A DNA stretch of 64,000 bases from Candidatus Heimdallarchaeota archaeon (GTDB taxonomy: Archaea; Asgardarchaeota; Heimdallarchaeia; Heimdallarchaeales; Heimdallarchaeaceae), in NCBI GenBank assembly GCA_019057815.1, contig JAHLWR010000006.1, positions 124,001-188,000 on the forward strand, written 5' to 3'. The notes under the pieces are model-generated. The model searched no databases. It saw nothing but the letters and a program-made list of their open reading frames with translations, and was not told where the DNA came from. Shown piece after piece: positions 52,747-61,648 of the stretch. The position numbers and the translations under genes were made by a program. Numbering within the stretch: position 1 is the first letter of the stretch; each line of letters starts with the position of its first letter.

Positions 52747-54119
52747 AATATTTGCGTTAATTTTCCAATATAGTCAGATAGTTGATTTTCAAAAAGTCTA
52801 GTACAATCACTAGCTAAACTTTCTGCATGTGATAGTTCATGAAAGTAGGTTTTTGAAAATCTGTAAATGCTCTCTAAAGTTTTCCTTAAAATGATTATTC
52901 GTCCCGTTTTAGGTTCCCAGACACCTTCTGTATCTTCTGTAATACGTATTCTTTCAGAAATTAGTATATCTTTTACTGTTTTAGGTGGTGGAATAATTTC
53001 CTTCATTAATTCAAGATATAAAAATACCTTTTTTTCCTCAGCAGTTAACTGATCTATATCAACAAAAAGATATTCAAAGGATTCATCATATTCTTTTCCT
53101 ACTTGAATGAGATCTCTAATAGGATTTCCTGATAAATCTGAAATATTAGTGATCTTGTGCCTTATATTCTGAGGTATGTAAATTGGATTATAACCACTTT
53201 CAATTGCAATATTCCTTAAATCCGTTTGTGTATCTGTTTCACTAGCTGATAAAAAGAAGTATTTACCACTAGTATTTAGAATTTGGACAGCTTTGATTGA
53301 TACTTCAGTCCATAGAACTTCATCACAATTTGTCCCTCTTTCTATATTTTCTAAATCATTTGCTAGTTTATCCATAATATGATGTGTTTTACATTCAAGA
53401 AGTATGTCTTTCACTCTCTGTGAATAAGCTGATCTTCCAACATTTGTTCTTTCCCGATTAAGTGCTCTTCTCATTGTAGCTGTCATTTTTTGTATATTAT
53501 ATGAGAACATAAAATTCTCTTCTTCAGCAACTTTTAGTCCATGTACGTAGATTTTAGCTTTTTCATTTTGTTCCTTCTGGTAAACTGTACCAAATTTAGT
53601 TTCTTCTAATTTTTTTGCTCTAGAAAACTGTACGAAAAATTGTTTAGCTTGTTCAATCTCTTTTTCTGTAATTCCTTTTATTATAACTTCTGTCCCTACT
53701 TCTGTCATTAATTGATTATTATCATCTATTTCTACATGTAATGTAATTATGTCATCGAAATCACTTTTTGAAGTTTTAATTAATTTGAACACACCATTTG
53801 GAGAACATATTGTTACATTTACTTTTCTTCTGTCAAAAGTTGCTAAAGCGTCTTTTAATCCTACACCAAATTTTCCAATTACAACATCTTTTCTTCTAAG
53901 CTTCTCTTCATCTTCATTCTGGGTAAGATGTTTATGATGTAATCCTCTACCGTAATCCTTTATGTGCCAGCCATCCTCATCTTCGAAAATTTCTATTTGA
54001 GCTGTGTTGCTTAGTTTCTGTTCATCCAAAGCATTTGCTATAATCTCTCTTACTGAGTCTGCTTTATCCCAATGTTCCAAAACAGTCTCCACATTTAAAT
54101 CAAATCTTTTTATTGCCAA
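52728..54119 (-). CDS. GHKL (Hsp90/MutL-like) ATPase with a C-terminal HExxH metallopeptidase motif
   Basis: 463 aa from TTG 54119. The Bergerat ATP-binding fold is complete: N-box REIIANALDE with E25/N29/D32, G1 box DYGRGL at 55-60, and G2 box GKFGVGLKDA at 82-91. A middle region of about 200 aa follows, including RERTNVGRSAYSQR. The last 40 residues contain YFHELSHAES (H427, E428, H431), a zinc-peptidase signature, followed by an acidic helix that could supply the third ligand. No histidine-kinase, MutL or Hsp90 C-terminal domain is present. GHKL ATPases fused to effector domains occur in defence systems and MORC-like proteins. Its neighbours (R-M relic, HNH nuclease) fit that setting. Divergent from the HNH gene with 282 nt between. 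Confidence 0.8.
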   Translation of the reverse strand: MAIKRFDLNVETVLEHWDKADSVREIIANALDEQKLSNTAQIEIFEDEDGWHIKDYGRGLHHKHLTQNEDEEKLRRKDVVIGKFGVGLKDALATFDRRKVNVTICSPNGVFKLIKTSKSDFDDIITLHVEIDDNNQLMTEVGTEVIIKGITEKEIEQAKQFFVQFSRAKKLEETKFGTVYQKEQNEKAKIYVHGLKVAEEENFMFSYNIQKMTATMRRALNRERTNVGRSAYSQRVKDILLECKTHHIMDKLANDLENIERGTNCDEVLWTEVSIKAVQILNTSGKYFFLSASETDTQTDLRNIAIESGYNPIYIPQNIRHKITNISDLSGNPIRDLIQVGKEYDESFEYLFVDIDQLTAEEKKVFLYLELMKEIIPPPKTVKDILISERIRITEDTEGVWEPKTGRIIILRKTLESIYRFSKTYFHELSHAESLASDCTRLFENQLSDYIGKLTQILLEKQK

Positions 54120-54259
54120 TCCTATCCCTAACTATAACTCTATCAGGAACACTATGTGCATCTGCTTAATAAAAATTACACTAATCTCAACTGATTTTCT
54201 TGTAGTTTAAATAGTCAAAAATCCTTTTCTCATGTAGAAACAGGTACTAGCTTTGTGTG

Positions 54260-54290
54260 ACAATCATAGGTTTTCTACTAGTACGATTGT
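54260..54290. promoter_or_regulatory. Imperfect inverted repeat between divergent GHKL and HNH genes
   Basis: ACAATCATA at 54260-54268 and TACGATTGT at 54282-54290 are reverse complements with one mismatch and a 13-nt spacer, centred in the divergent intergenic region. This is a plausible dimeric repressor operator. A TTTAAGTTT TATA-like element at 54372-54380 lies about 26 nt from the HNH ATG. Confidence 0.35.
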
Positions 54291-54401
54291 TCCTAGTTCC
54301 TATGTATCTCCTTACTTAGATTATGAAAATTTGTTTTTTCTTGATTAAAAAAGATAATTTCATTAAGAAACTTTAAGTTTAGTACTATGTACACAAAATA
54401 G

Positions 54402-54935
54402 ATGACATTAAGAAGGGATATCAGTAAAGAAGTTAGATCCTTAATTTTCAGCAGAGATAATAATAAATGCCGTTTTTGTGGTCGTAGCAGTGAGGATAAC
54501 ATAAAATTGACTGTTGACCATTTCATTCCAATTTCTAAGGGAGGTAAAGATGATTTAGACAATCTTTGGACTTTGTGTCAAGAATGTAATCAAGGAAAAA
54601 GAGATATGATTTTGAAAAAACCAACTAAAGAAATATCATCTGTTGGGATTCCTGTTCCTAAGGAATATTCAATCGAGCAAGTCACTCAAGCTCTACAGTA
54701 TTATAAGAAAAGTACTAATCAAGAGCAATTAACTATTTACCAAGCAATTATTGTTGTTCAAACTCCTGGGTTAACTGATAGGATTAATCCTTTGTTCTAT
54801 CCTTTACCAGCTCAAGCAATTGCGAATGCTATTCATTCTTTAGAGAAACAAGGAAAACTAAAAATAGAAAAAGCAATGTTAGATGTTTCCAATCTATGCT
54901 CGAGAGAATCTACATTTTTACAGAAATCTGAGTAA
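54402..54935 (+). CDS. HNH endonuclease domain protein
   Basis: 177 aa. Residues about 10-66 form a complete HNH with a zinc knuckle: C23-x2-C26, D39-H40 in TVDHFIPIS, N54 in DDLDNLW, and C59-x2-C62 followed by N63 and K66. Residues about 85-165 are a second helical domain without recognised family. It should make metal-dependent double-strand cuts. Leaderless start at ATG 54402, with a TATA-like element 26 nt upstream. Next gene downstream after 55 nt is the PD-(D/E)XK-like protein, so the two may be a pair. Confidence 0.85.
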   Translation: MTLRRDISKEVRSLIFSRDNNKCRFCGRSSEDNIKLTVDHFIPISKGGKDDLDNLWTLCQECNQGKRDMILKKPTKEISSVGIPVPKEYSIEQVTQALQYYKKSTNQEQLTIYQAIIVVQTPGLTDRINPLFYPLPAQAIANAIHSLEKQGKLKIEKAMLDVSNLCSRESTFLQKSE

Positions 54936-54990
54936 TTTCAAAAAATTGAAATACTCCTGAAACTAAGTAGTTTTTAAATAAATTTGAGAT

Positions 54991-56016
54991 GTGATTATAT
55001 TAGATATTCAAGTACTATTCAATTTTGAACACTTTTTAATCCAAAATCAATATGCAAACAACACTCATGGATTCATTTCAAGTTTTTTATCAAATTGTCA
55101 ATATAACAGTTGTTATAACAAAATAATGGAATTTGATAATAATTTAAATTCATGGATAAATAACAGGAAACAGATAGAACCACCAATAGGTTTGTTTCTT
55201 GAGTTAAGGTTGTTTAACTATTTACATAATCTGAATGTATCTTTTATTAATTCAAGTTCAAATGAAATTGCGGATATTGAAGTAAGAACTGATGAAATAG
55301 TCTTCCAGATTGAATGCACTCATTCTTTAAGAAAAAATATGAGAGACTTTGATAATAAAACTACCTTAAGAATCACTAATCCTCTCAACGAAAAAGAAGG
55401 AATGCAAAAAATTAATGAAACTATTGGTGCTGTAGATCCTTTCTATACTGATTGGCCAATTAGAAAAAGACTAGCTGAAAAAGCATACAAACATATTCAA
55501 CAACCTTTTATCATCTATTTTTGGTATCCTTCTAATGGATTTAGTCTTGATTCTACGGATTTCAAAGACATACTGAATATTGACTTCCATAGGATAATTA
55601 CTTCTGAGCGTAGTCAATGGGGTAAGATTGATGAACTATTGGATAAATTAGAAAAAAATATGAATTTGATGGATTATAAAGAAGCAAGTGAAGATTTAGA
55701 TGAGAGTACAAGAAAGCAATTCTACGACCTTATTACTCAAGAGAGAGTAAAACACGAACATGATCATCTTGCAAATCTTTGGCAAACAGGGGGGAATGTC
55801 GAACTTTATCGAAAACATAAACCTACTGATGAACAAATTAAGGAATATATAATCAATTCATTGATATTCACATACATGATTCAAACATCTGAAAATCTTG
55901 CAGGTATTATTATTGATAATTCAAAATTAGATCTATCTCCAAATCTCCAACCAATAGTCAATAATAAGAAAAAAGATATGTTTAGTATAATAATGAATGT
56001 GATAAAGAATGCATAA
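54991..56016 (+). CDS. Hypothetical protein with a possible degenerate PD-(D/E)XK nuclease core
   Basis: 341 aa from GTG 54991. No family recognised. Residues 68-112 have the order expected of a restriction-endonuclease-like fold: E71 in FLELRLFNYL, D95 in EIADIEVRT and E108 in FQIECTHS, each in a predicted helix or strand. But the usual lysine of the E-x-K motif is threonine (E-C-T), so activity is uncertain. The C-terminal 200 residues are helical and charged. TTTTTAAATAAA at about 54970-54981 sits only 15 nt from the GTG. It follows the HNH gene on the same strand. Confidence 0.55.
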   Translation: MIILDIQVLFNFEHFLIQNQYANNTHGFISSFLSNCQYNSCYNKIMEFDNNLNSWINNRKQIEPPIGLFLELRLFNYLHNLNVSFINSSSNEIADIEVRTDEIVFQIECTHSLRKNMRDFDNKTTLRITNPLNEKEGMQKINETIGAVDPFYTDWPIRKRLAEKAYKHIQQPFIIYFWYPSNGFSLDSTDFKDILNIDFHRIITSERSQWGKIDELLDKLEKNMNLMDYKEASEDLDESTRKQFYDLITQERVKHEHDHLANLWQTGGNVELYRKHKPTDEQIKEYIINSLIFTYMIQTSENLAGIIIDNSKLDLSPNLQPIVNNKKKDMFSIIMNVIKNA

Positions 56017-56124
56017 AGGACAAGAAGTGAGAAGAAATAAAAGAGTGATAATATGGCAGAAGAAACGAAGAAACTATGTGAGAGTTATTTTTCGAAATCG
56101 TCTTCATTCTATTTAATGTGAAAA

Positions 56125-56583
56125 TTACAATTCTTTTTCCATTATACAATCTATTGCCCATTCTCTCTCTATTTTTTCTACAATCTTAAAACCTGATTTT
56201 TCATAAAATCTTATTACCTTTTGATTATTACTCCAAATTGTTAACAATCGAAGCTTCCTTAGATTAAGTTTTTTTGCTTTTATTTCGAGATATTCCATTA
56301 GTCTAGTTCCTATTCCTTTATTTTGATATTCAAGAAGAATATACAACTTACATATAACGCCAATATTTTCATTAATCATCAAAGCTGAAATACCAACAGT
56401 TTCTGATTCTATTTTAAAAAGGTAAAAATCCAATTTATTAAAATCCTCTAAAATCTCTTCAAGAGATACAACTGGGTCTTTGAAGTATTTCAATGAAATT
56501 ATGTTTTTGTAATGATCTCTATTACTTTTGTTAATTACATAAGTAATTCTTTCTGCATCGTTGATAGTAGCTTTTTCAATCAT
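56125..56583 (-). CDS. GNAT family N-acetyltransferase
   Basis: About 152 aa. The acetyl-CoA loop is in LLEYQNKGIGTRLMEYLE (Q-x3-G-x-G/A), followed by helix 3 and the C-terminal strand pair ending NNQKVIRFYEKSGFKIVEK, the usual RimI-type signature. Substrate unknown. The frame opens at 56604, but a TATA element (56608-56615, read leftward TTTATAAA) is centred 29 nt from the in-frame ATG at 56583. I therefore call a leaderless start at Met8, where the protein also begins with the typical N-terminal strand MIEKATIND. Confidence 0.85.
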   Translation of the reverse strand: MIEKATINDAERITYVINKSNRDHYKNIISLKYFKDPVVSLEEILEDFNKLDFYLFKIESETVGISALMINENIGVICKLYILLEYQNKGIGTRLMEYLEIKAKKLNLRKLRLLTIWSNNQKVIRFYEKSGFKIVEKIEREWAIDCIMEKEL

Positions 56584-56607
56584 TATTTCTAAAACTAGTT
56601 TCATGTA

Positions 56608-56615
56608 TTTATAAA
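56608..56615 (-). promoter_or_regulatory. TATA box for the GNAT gene
   Basis: TTTATAAA on either strand, centred 29 nt upstream of ATG 56583, the canonical archaeal spacing for a leaderless transcript. This is the basis for the shortened start of the acetyltransferase. Confidence 0.5.
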
Positions 56616-56716
56616 TTAGTTTTTTGAGTTTTTCAAATAAATTAATTTGATGCTTAATATCTATTTTTTTTTTTATAATATGAGATTAGAACTAGTATTA
56701 GCAAGAAATTCTGTTG

Positions 56717-56827
56717 GTGAAGAAATATCCTGAAAAAGAAGAATTTTATCTGAAATGTACAACAGAGGAAATAGATTTCTGCAAAGAGAATAAAAATAGA
56801 GTGTCACATAAAGTAAGGCACAATTAG
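56717..56827 (+). other. Weak small reading frame, possible gene remnant
   Basis: From GTG 56717 a 36-codon frame (KKYPEKEEFYLKCTTEEIDF and onward) ends at 56827, overlapping the end of the leftward HEPN gene. Just upstream, ATG 56681 opens a different phase, so the two together look like a short gene broken by a frameshift. No family is recognisable and the frame may be chance. Confidence 0.2.
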
Positions 56828-57798
56828 TCCAATGATTTAACATCTTCAATTTTTTTTGTGGTTTTCATCCTCTGTAATTTTGTCTCAACTAATTTCTTAA
56901 GCTCATTCTTGATTTTTTCAAAATCGACTTCTTCAATTATCTCATCTATAATACCTTCAAGTAGATATTGACTATAAAATTGACCTTCAAGATTATCCTC
57001 TAGCCAATTTATTGCATTCTGTGTCAGTTTTGCTATTCGTGGAAAATTCTTTATAATCTCTGAATCTTCATTTAACTGACTGATATAGAGCATTTCATTT
57101 GGGTATCTCGTTACAGCTTCATATGGTGCTGTAAGGATTGTTAGAAGGATAACAGGCACAAATCGTTCAGACATATCCAAGCTATATTCTTCTATAAAAG
57201 ATATGATATAATCTCCTATTTTTTTGTATTTGTCTGGTAATCTGATTGAAAAAGAAGAGATAACCATTTCAAGAAAAGAAATCATTAGTAAGCTGTATTC
57301 TCTTGAATTTTCAGCATAATCAACTAATTGCTGAACAATTCCATCTTGTTGACTTGATTCTAAGATATCTTTTGACATCTGTTTGTATATTGATTTCAGC
57401 TTATCTGGCTTCTTCTCAATTATGTGTTTGAAATATTTGCCTTCTATGTTTTTTGTTGATGTCATCTGATTCAATAGTTGATTATATGAATCTTCTAGGT
57501 CTTCGTTACCAATCAGTTTGAATAATCTTGTGAAGATATCTGTTAACCTAGGTAATCCTTCTTCAATCATCAATAAGATAACCCTATGTGAATCATGCCC
57601 TATTCTATGCATCAATTTCTCATGTTCCAGTCTAGTATAAGTTGTTAAAGCCAAAGCCTTCATAATTTTTTCAACGGCTTGCTGCACATGATATAGAGCA
57701 TTTCCATAGGATTGTGTGTTGTAGAGAGTGTTAGCGTCCGCTATGTCTTGTTTTGCAATTGTAATTAATTCAGTGATGGTATCTTGTCTATTCTTCAT
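56824..57798 (-). CDS. HEPN-domain protein
   Basis: 324 aa. The N-terminal 110 residues are a HEPN domain: AKQDIADANTLYNTQSYGNA with the Y-x-N-A helix junction, then HVQQAVEKIMKALAL, and a R-x5-H motif R65-IGHDS-H71. HEPN proteins with R-x4-6-H are often metal-independent RNases; others are nucleotide-binding scaffolds paired with MNT nucleotidyltransferases. No MNT partner is visible here. The remaining 200 residues are helical and unassigned. In an accessory region, a role as toxin-like RNase or abortive-infection factor is plausible. Confidence 0.75.
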   Translation of the reverse strand: MKNRQDTITELITIAKQDIADANTLYNTQSYGNALYHVQQAVEKIMKALALTTYTRLEHEKLMHRIGHDSHRVILLMIEEGLPRLTDIFTRLFKLIGNEDLEDSYNQLLNQMTSTKNIEGKYFKHIIEKKPDKLKSIYKQMSKDILESSQQDGIVQQLVDYAENSREYSLLMISFLEMVISSFSIRLPDKYKKIGDYIISFIEEYSLDMSERFVPVILLTILTAPYEAVTRYPNEMLYISQLNEDSEIIKNFPRIAKLTQNAINWLEDNLEGQFYSQYLLEGIIDEIIEEVDFEKIKNELKKLVETKLQRMKTTKKIEDVKSLD

Positions 57799-57988
57799 TT
57801 ATATGGTTGTAAGAAGAGTGGCGTGTTTTTAAGATATTGATTGTTGATAGGATACAAGAAAGAATCCTTTTTTGTCTTAATTAAGTTAAACGAGTTTGAA
57901 AGATAATAGAACTTTTTTGTCAATGAAATTGATGAAATACTTGAGTTCTGAAAAACAAAAATACCAAAAAGAGTAAAGAAGATTAAAA

Positions 57989-58237
57989 TTACTCTTTTTC
58001 ATTTTTCTTTTGTGTTAGTTTTTCAAGTCTTTCTTGATGCTTTTTTGTCGTTCCTAGCTCGTCCTTTGTATATTTCTAGATAATTGTAGTACTGTAATTT
58101 TTGATTTATACCAAAGTAAAACATCTAAATTCAAAATAATCCTTATCTAAAATCTTTTTTGAAGAACAATCCATATGTTCAACAACTTTTACTGGTTTAT
58201 TCTTTATTCACCATTCTACTCGAATAAACTGTGATAC
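57989..58237 (-). pseudogene. Possible decayed coding relic
   Basis: One leftward phase reads as protein-like segments broken by three in-frame stops: QFIRVEW, IKNKPVKVVEHMDCSSKK..., FEFRCFTLV, IKNYSTTII, and finally KDELGTTKKHQERLEKLTQ ending at TAA 57989. The last segment is strongly helical and looks like the end of a real gene. No family identified; a dead transposase or nuclease is a guess. Three stops in 83 codons is only modestly fewer than chance in AT-rich DNA, so the evidence is weak. Confidence 0.25.
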
Positions 58238-58420
58238 TTATTTGAATTAACATTTGAAAAATTCGTAAATATCAAAAAAGTCAGATAGATACCTCTGGAT
58301 CAAATGTTTATTATGCTTGAAGTTCAAATAGCTAGTGAAATTGAATTTGTTATTCTTTCAAAGAAAGAGATGGAAAGTCTTCTTGAATATTAGGAGTAAT
58401 TAACCAATTTTAAGTTATAA

Positions 58421-58621
58421 CTATCCAAAATATGAATCTAATCTGGATTGTCCTTCATGTTCTTCTTTACAGTTAGAAAATATTTCAGTCGTCAAATCAC
58501 AAAAATAGCTATTCAAGCAAAACGCCTTTGCTTTCGGAAAATTTATTTCATCAGGAAGAAATGGATTAGATTGTATGAAATCTTCTACGCTCAAAATATC
58601 TTCACTGTGATTACTAGTCAT
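58421..58621 (-). CDS. Possible small acidic protein
   Basis: 66 codons from ATG 58621; Asp/Glu-rich with four cysteines (FCLNSYFC, SNCKEE), no family recognised, no signal peptide. An AT-rich element (AATTTAATTTC, about 58645-58655) sits near the right distance for a leaderless start. Small acidic proteins next to defence genes are sometimes inhibitors or antitoxins, but nothing here proves it. Confidence 0.35.
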   Translation of the reverse strand: MTSNHSEDILSVEDFIQSNPFLPDEINFPKAKAFCLNSYFCDLTTEIFSNCKEEHEGQSRLDSYFG

Positions 58622-58775
58622 AAAATCACTAAGAAATTTATGTGTGAAATTAAATTACTAAGATATTAAAACATTGTGTGAGATAAATAAATATAAACTA
58701 AATAATTGTAAGAAAATTTAAAAAAATACGGTTAATTTAAATACTTAAATCCGATTATTTTAATAATTCATTTGT

Positions 58776-61592
58776 GTGAATTATATGTCAAGACTACTTA
58801 TACTGGGAAGTGGTGAATCACCACAACAGAAAAATAATGCTAAAGGAAAACTGTTTGAGAAATTGATGTCAGAAGTCATAAAAAAACTTGGATATAGTAT
58901 TGATAAATTGCCTAATATCAATTATGCAGGAATGGAAATCGACATTGAAGGAAAGGGTATTCTTAATAACATACCTTTTTATGCTGAATGTAAATATCAT
59001 GATACACTAATTGCAACCCCGAAATTACAAGCATTTCTTGGAAAATATATGGTAAAATGGATGCAAGACAATAGGAGTCAAGCAGTGTTCATCGCAATCC
59101 CTGATGTAAATAGTAGTGCAAAAGGATATTATAAAGAATATATCGAATCAAATGAAAAAATAGCTTTTAATTTAATAAATGAAGACGAAATAATACAACT
59201 TTTATTTTCTTCAGAAGTTATAGTTAATCCAATTATTTTCACATCTTCTGTATCTGAGAGTTTAGGAAGTACTGGTGATAATATATTGATGTATACAGAA
59301 AAAGGATTTTTTTGGATACAATTTATAATCCCAAAAGGCGGAAGCATTGCTAGTAGTATTATTATTTATGACAGAAAGGGGTATGAAGTCACAGATAAAG
59401 GTTCACACGAATATTTAGCTGATTTGTGGACTGAGCTGTCCAACTATGATATAGTATCATCCAAGGATAGTGAATTTGTTCATGAAACAATGTTACCAAA
59501 AAAAGTTGAAGAAGAAATTGTTGAAGTTCAAGGGAGCTCCTCCTGTTTTGAATATCAATTCCCCGCATCACCAGAATTTTTCATAGGTCGATCGCAGATT
59601 CTGTCTGAAGTGGAGGATTTCTTTGAATCAGTAATAAACAAGAAAACGACCTCTAGATCAATTTTATATATTGCAAATTCTGGTTGGGGAAAAAGCTCGT
59701 TGACTTTATCAACAATTGCAAAACTACAAGAAAAAGGTCATTTTGCTATTGCAATCGATTCAAGATCAGCAAGCTCTACTCAATTCGTTCTTAAAACAGT
59801 TGAATATACTTTAAACAAATTTAACAACTTTGATGGACTAATGGATGAAAATATAGATGTTCAGTTAGTAAGTGGTTTCGAAAGTGCAGCGTCTGCTTTG
59901 ACAGAAATAGGGAAAATACTTGAAAAAAAAGGAAAACTTCTTTGTATTTTCTTTGATCAATTTGAGAATATATTCTTTCAAAAAGATATATTAAATCGTG
60001 TTAAAAATCTTTTTCTTAAATTACAAGATTCACAAACAAATCTTATTTTAGGCTTTTCATGGAAAACTGATTTAGTAGGTTTTACTGATGAATTTCCCTA
60101 TAAAATTAGAGATTTAATATTTGATTCCTCAAATGTGATTTCAGTTCATGTATTCTCAAATTTAGAAATTAATGAACTTGTGGATCGACTAAGTAAAGAA
60201 ATAAGAAAAAAACTGAGAGAAGACCTTAGGTTCTTTCTATCAGAATTTTCGCAAGGATATCCATGGTTATTAAAAAAATTGTGTTTTCATGTCAAAAACC
60301 AAATAGAACAAGGCGCTTCTCAAGTAGATATAGCTAATAGTTTGCTTAATATCAAAGAGCTTTTTCAAGAAGATCTTGATGGTCTTTCAGCTGATCAAGA
60401 AGATGCTCTAAGAAAAATCTCATTTGAAGCTCCCATTAGTGTGCGATCAATTGATGAAGAATTTTCACCTGAAATAATACAAAGCTTAGTGCATAGGCGT
60501 ATACTTGTTCGAATTGGAAGCAAATATGATATTTATTGGGATGTATTCAAAGATTTCCTGAACTCAGGAAAAGTTCCAGTTCAAGTGAATTATATCCCTC
60601 GTATTGGTATAAGAAGAATATTTCAGAGTACTAAATTATTACTTGAAAATAAAGGTTCTATGGAAATTTCAAAATATCAGGAAACACATGGAATTACAAC
60701 TAAATCCATGTATAATATCCTTCGAGATCTTAAAATAACTGGAATAGCCACTGTTGAGGATGGAAGAGTAAAAATTAACAGTAACCTAATTGTCAAATCA
60801 AACAAAATCGAAGAACAGTTGAGATTATATTTGAAAGAAAAACTTCCTCAGAACAGGCTTGTTTGGAGTTTATTAAAGGTCCTTGATGAAAAAGATGAAA
60901 TCTCAGTAAATGAAGCAGCTTCTTATCTTGAACAATCGTGCCCTTTTATCTCAGCTTTGAATAAAACTTGGTTGTATTATGCTAAATTAGTAGCAGAATG
61001 GATGGATTTCTCAGATTTAGCAATCTATGAAACAAAAGAAGAACTAATATCTAAATATACATTAGAGGAAGGAGAAAAAAGGAGAAGAGATCCAATTTTA
61101 AGCAAAAGATTTCGTTCTGAGTTAACATTACCTCCTATTCAATATGGTGCTATCAAAGAGGTTGCAACAAGAATTGTAACAGCCTATTTAGAGAGAGAAG
61201 AAGTCAACTGGAAGCATTTAAGTAGAACTACAATAGGAAGAGCACTCTCTACACTTGAAAAGTTTGATTTTATTAAAAGAGGAGGTGGTTCTATTGTTCT
61301 TAAAGATGGTATTCTTAAATTTATATTATCTCCAGAAGGAAAGAAATTATTTGCAGATGAGGCGCTAAAAATAAAATCTTTTAATACATTTATTAATCTA
61401 CTTTATCAAACAAAAGATAATCCCCTAAATATGACTGAACTTGCAAAAAGAACTAGAGAAATCCTAAATGCAAGTTGGAAAATTAGCACCTCTATATATT
61501 ATACTAAAGTTCTTTTAAACTGGGTTAGAAAAACAAATCTTGCACCTGATGAATACTTAATAACTAGAAGAAATAAGAAGTTTCCATCTTGA
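58776..61592 (+). CDS. Mrr-like nuclease fused to a STAND/AAA-type P-loop ATPase with C-terminal winged helices
   Basis: 938 aa. Residues 20-130 form a PD-(D/E)XK Mrr-type domain with every catalytic position: E28 in GKLFEKLM, D56 in AGMEIDIEG, E71-C-K73 in FYAECKYHD, and Q85 in TPKLQAFLGK. After a linker, residues about 265-590 form a P-loop NTPase: Walker A ANSGWGKSS at about 303-311 and Walker B LLCIFFDQFENIF near 388-400, resembling STAND/MNS ATPases. From about 595 onward come repeated winged-helix modules (MEISKYQETHGITTKSMYNILRDL; TIGRALSTLEKFDFIKRGGG). No TPR or WD sensor repeats are seen. The layout recalls Avs immune proteins (nuclease effector, STAND ATPase, sensor), with winged helices in place of TPRs. 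GTG 58776; ATG 58785 is possible. TATA-like element about 36 nt upstream. Confidence 0.8.
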   Translation: MNYMSRLLILGSGESPQQKNNAKGKLFEKLMSEVIKKLGYSIDKLPNINYAGMEIDIEGKGILNNIPFYAECKYHDTLIATPKLQAFLGKYMVKWMQDNRSQAVFIAIPDVNSSAKGYYKEYIESNEKIAFNLINEDEIIQLLFSSEVIVNPIIFTSSVSESLGSTGDNILMYTEKGFFWIQFIIPKGGSIASSIIIYDRKGYEVTDKGSHEYLADLWTELSNYDIVSSKDSEFVHETMLPKKVEEEIVEVQGSSSCFEYQFPASPEFFIGRSQILSEVEDFFESVINKKTTSRSILYIANSGWGKSSLTLSTIAKLQEKGHFAIAIDSRSASSTQFVLKTVEYTLNKFNNFDGLMDENIDVQLVSGFESAASALTEIGKILEKKGKLLCIFFDQFENIFFQKDILNRVKNLFLKLQDSQTNLILGFSWKTDLVGFTDEFPYKIRDLIFDSSNVISVHVFSNLEINELVDRLSKEIRKKLREDLRFFLSEFSQGYPWLLKKLCFHVKNQIEQGASQVDIANSLLNIKELFQEDLDGLSADQEDALRKISFEAPISVRSIDEEFSPEIIQSLVHRRILVRIGSKYDIYWDVFKDFLNSGKVPVQVNYIPRIGIRRIFQSTKLLLENKGSMEISKYQETHGITTKSMYNILRDLKITGIATVEDGRVKINSNLIVKSNKIEEQLRLYLKEKLPQNRLVWSLLKVLDEKDEISVNEAASYLEQSCPFISALNKTWLYYAKLVAEWMDFSDLAIYETKEELISKYTLEEGEKRRRDPILSKRFRSELTLPPIQYGAIKEVATRIVTAYLEREEVNWKHLSRTTIGRALSTLEKFDFIKRGGGSIVLKDGILKFILSPEGKKLFADEALKIKSFNTFINLLYQTKDNPLNMTELAKRTREILNASWKISTSIYYTKVLLNWVRKTNLAPDEYLITRRNKKFPS

Positions 61593-61648
61593 AAAATCTC
61601 TGACTTGCTATAGAAGAGTTCATACACAAAAGTATTACAACTGAATAA

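Larger units (their letters stand above)
57799..58775. other. Gene-poor intergenic stretch of about 1 kb
   Basis: Between two leftward/rightward accessory genes. It holds only short or broken frames: a possible decayed coding relic at 57989-58237 (leftward), a 29-codon ATG frame at 58304-58393 (rightward), and the 66-codon frame at 58421-58621 (leftward). No RNA gene, CRISPR repeat or complete mobile element seen. Just before the next gene, TTTAAATAC at 58736-58744 is a candidate TATA box. Confidence 0.5.

Noticed and set aside
56053-56118. 22-codon frame after the PD-(D/E)XK-like gene
   Set aside because: Too short to support although a GTGAT precedes the ATG.
58304-58393. 29-codon frame in the 1-kb gap
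   Set aside because: Looks like chance in an eroded region.
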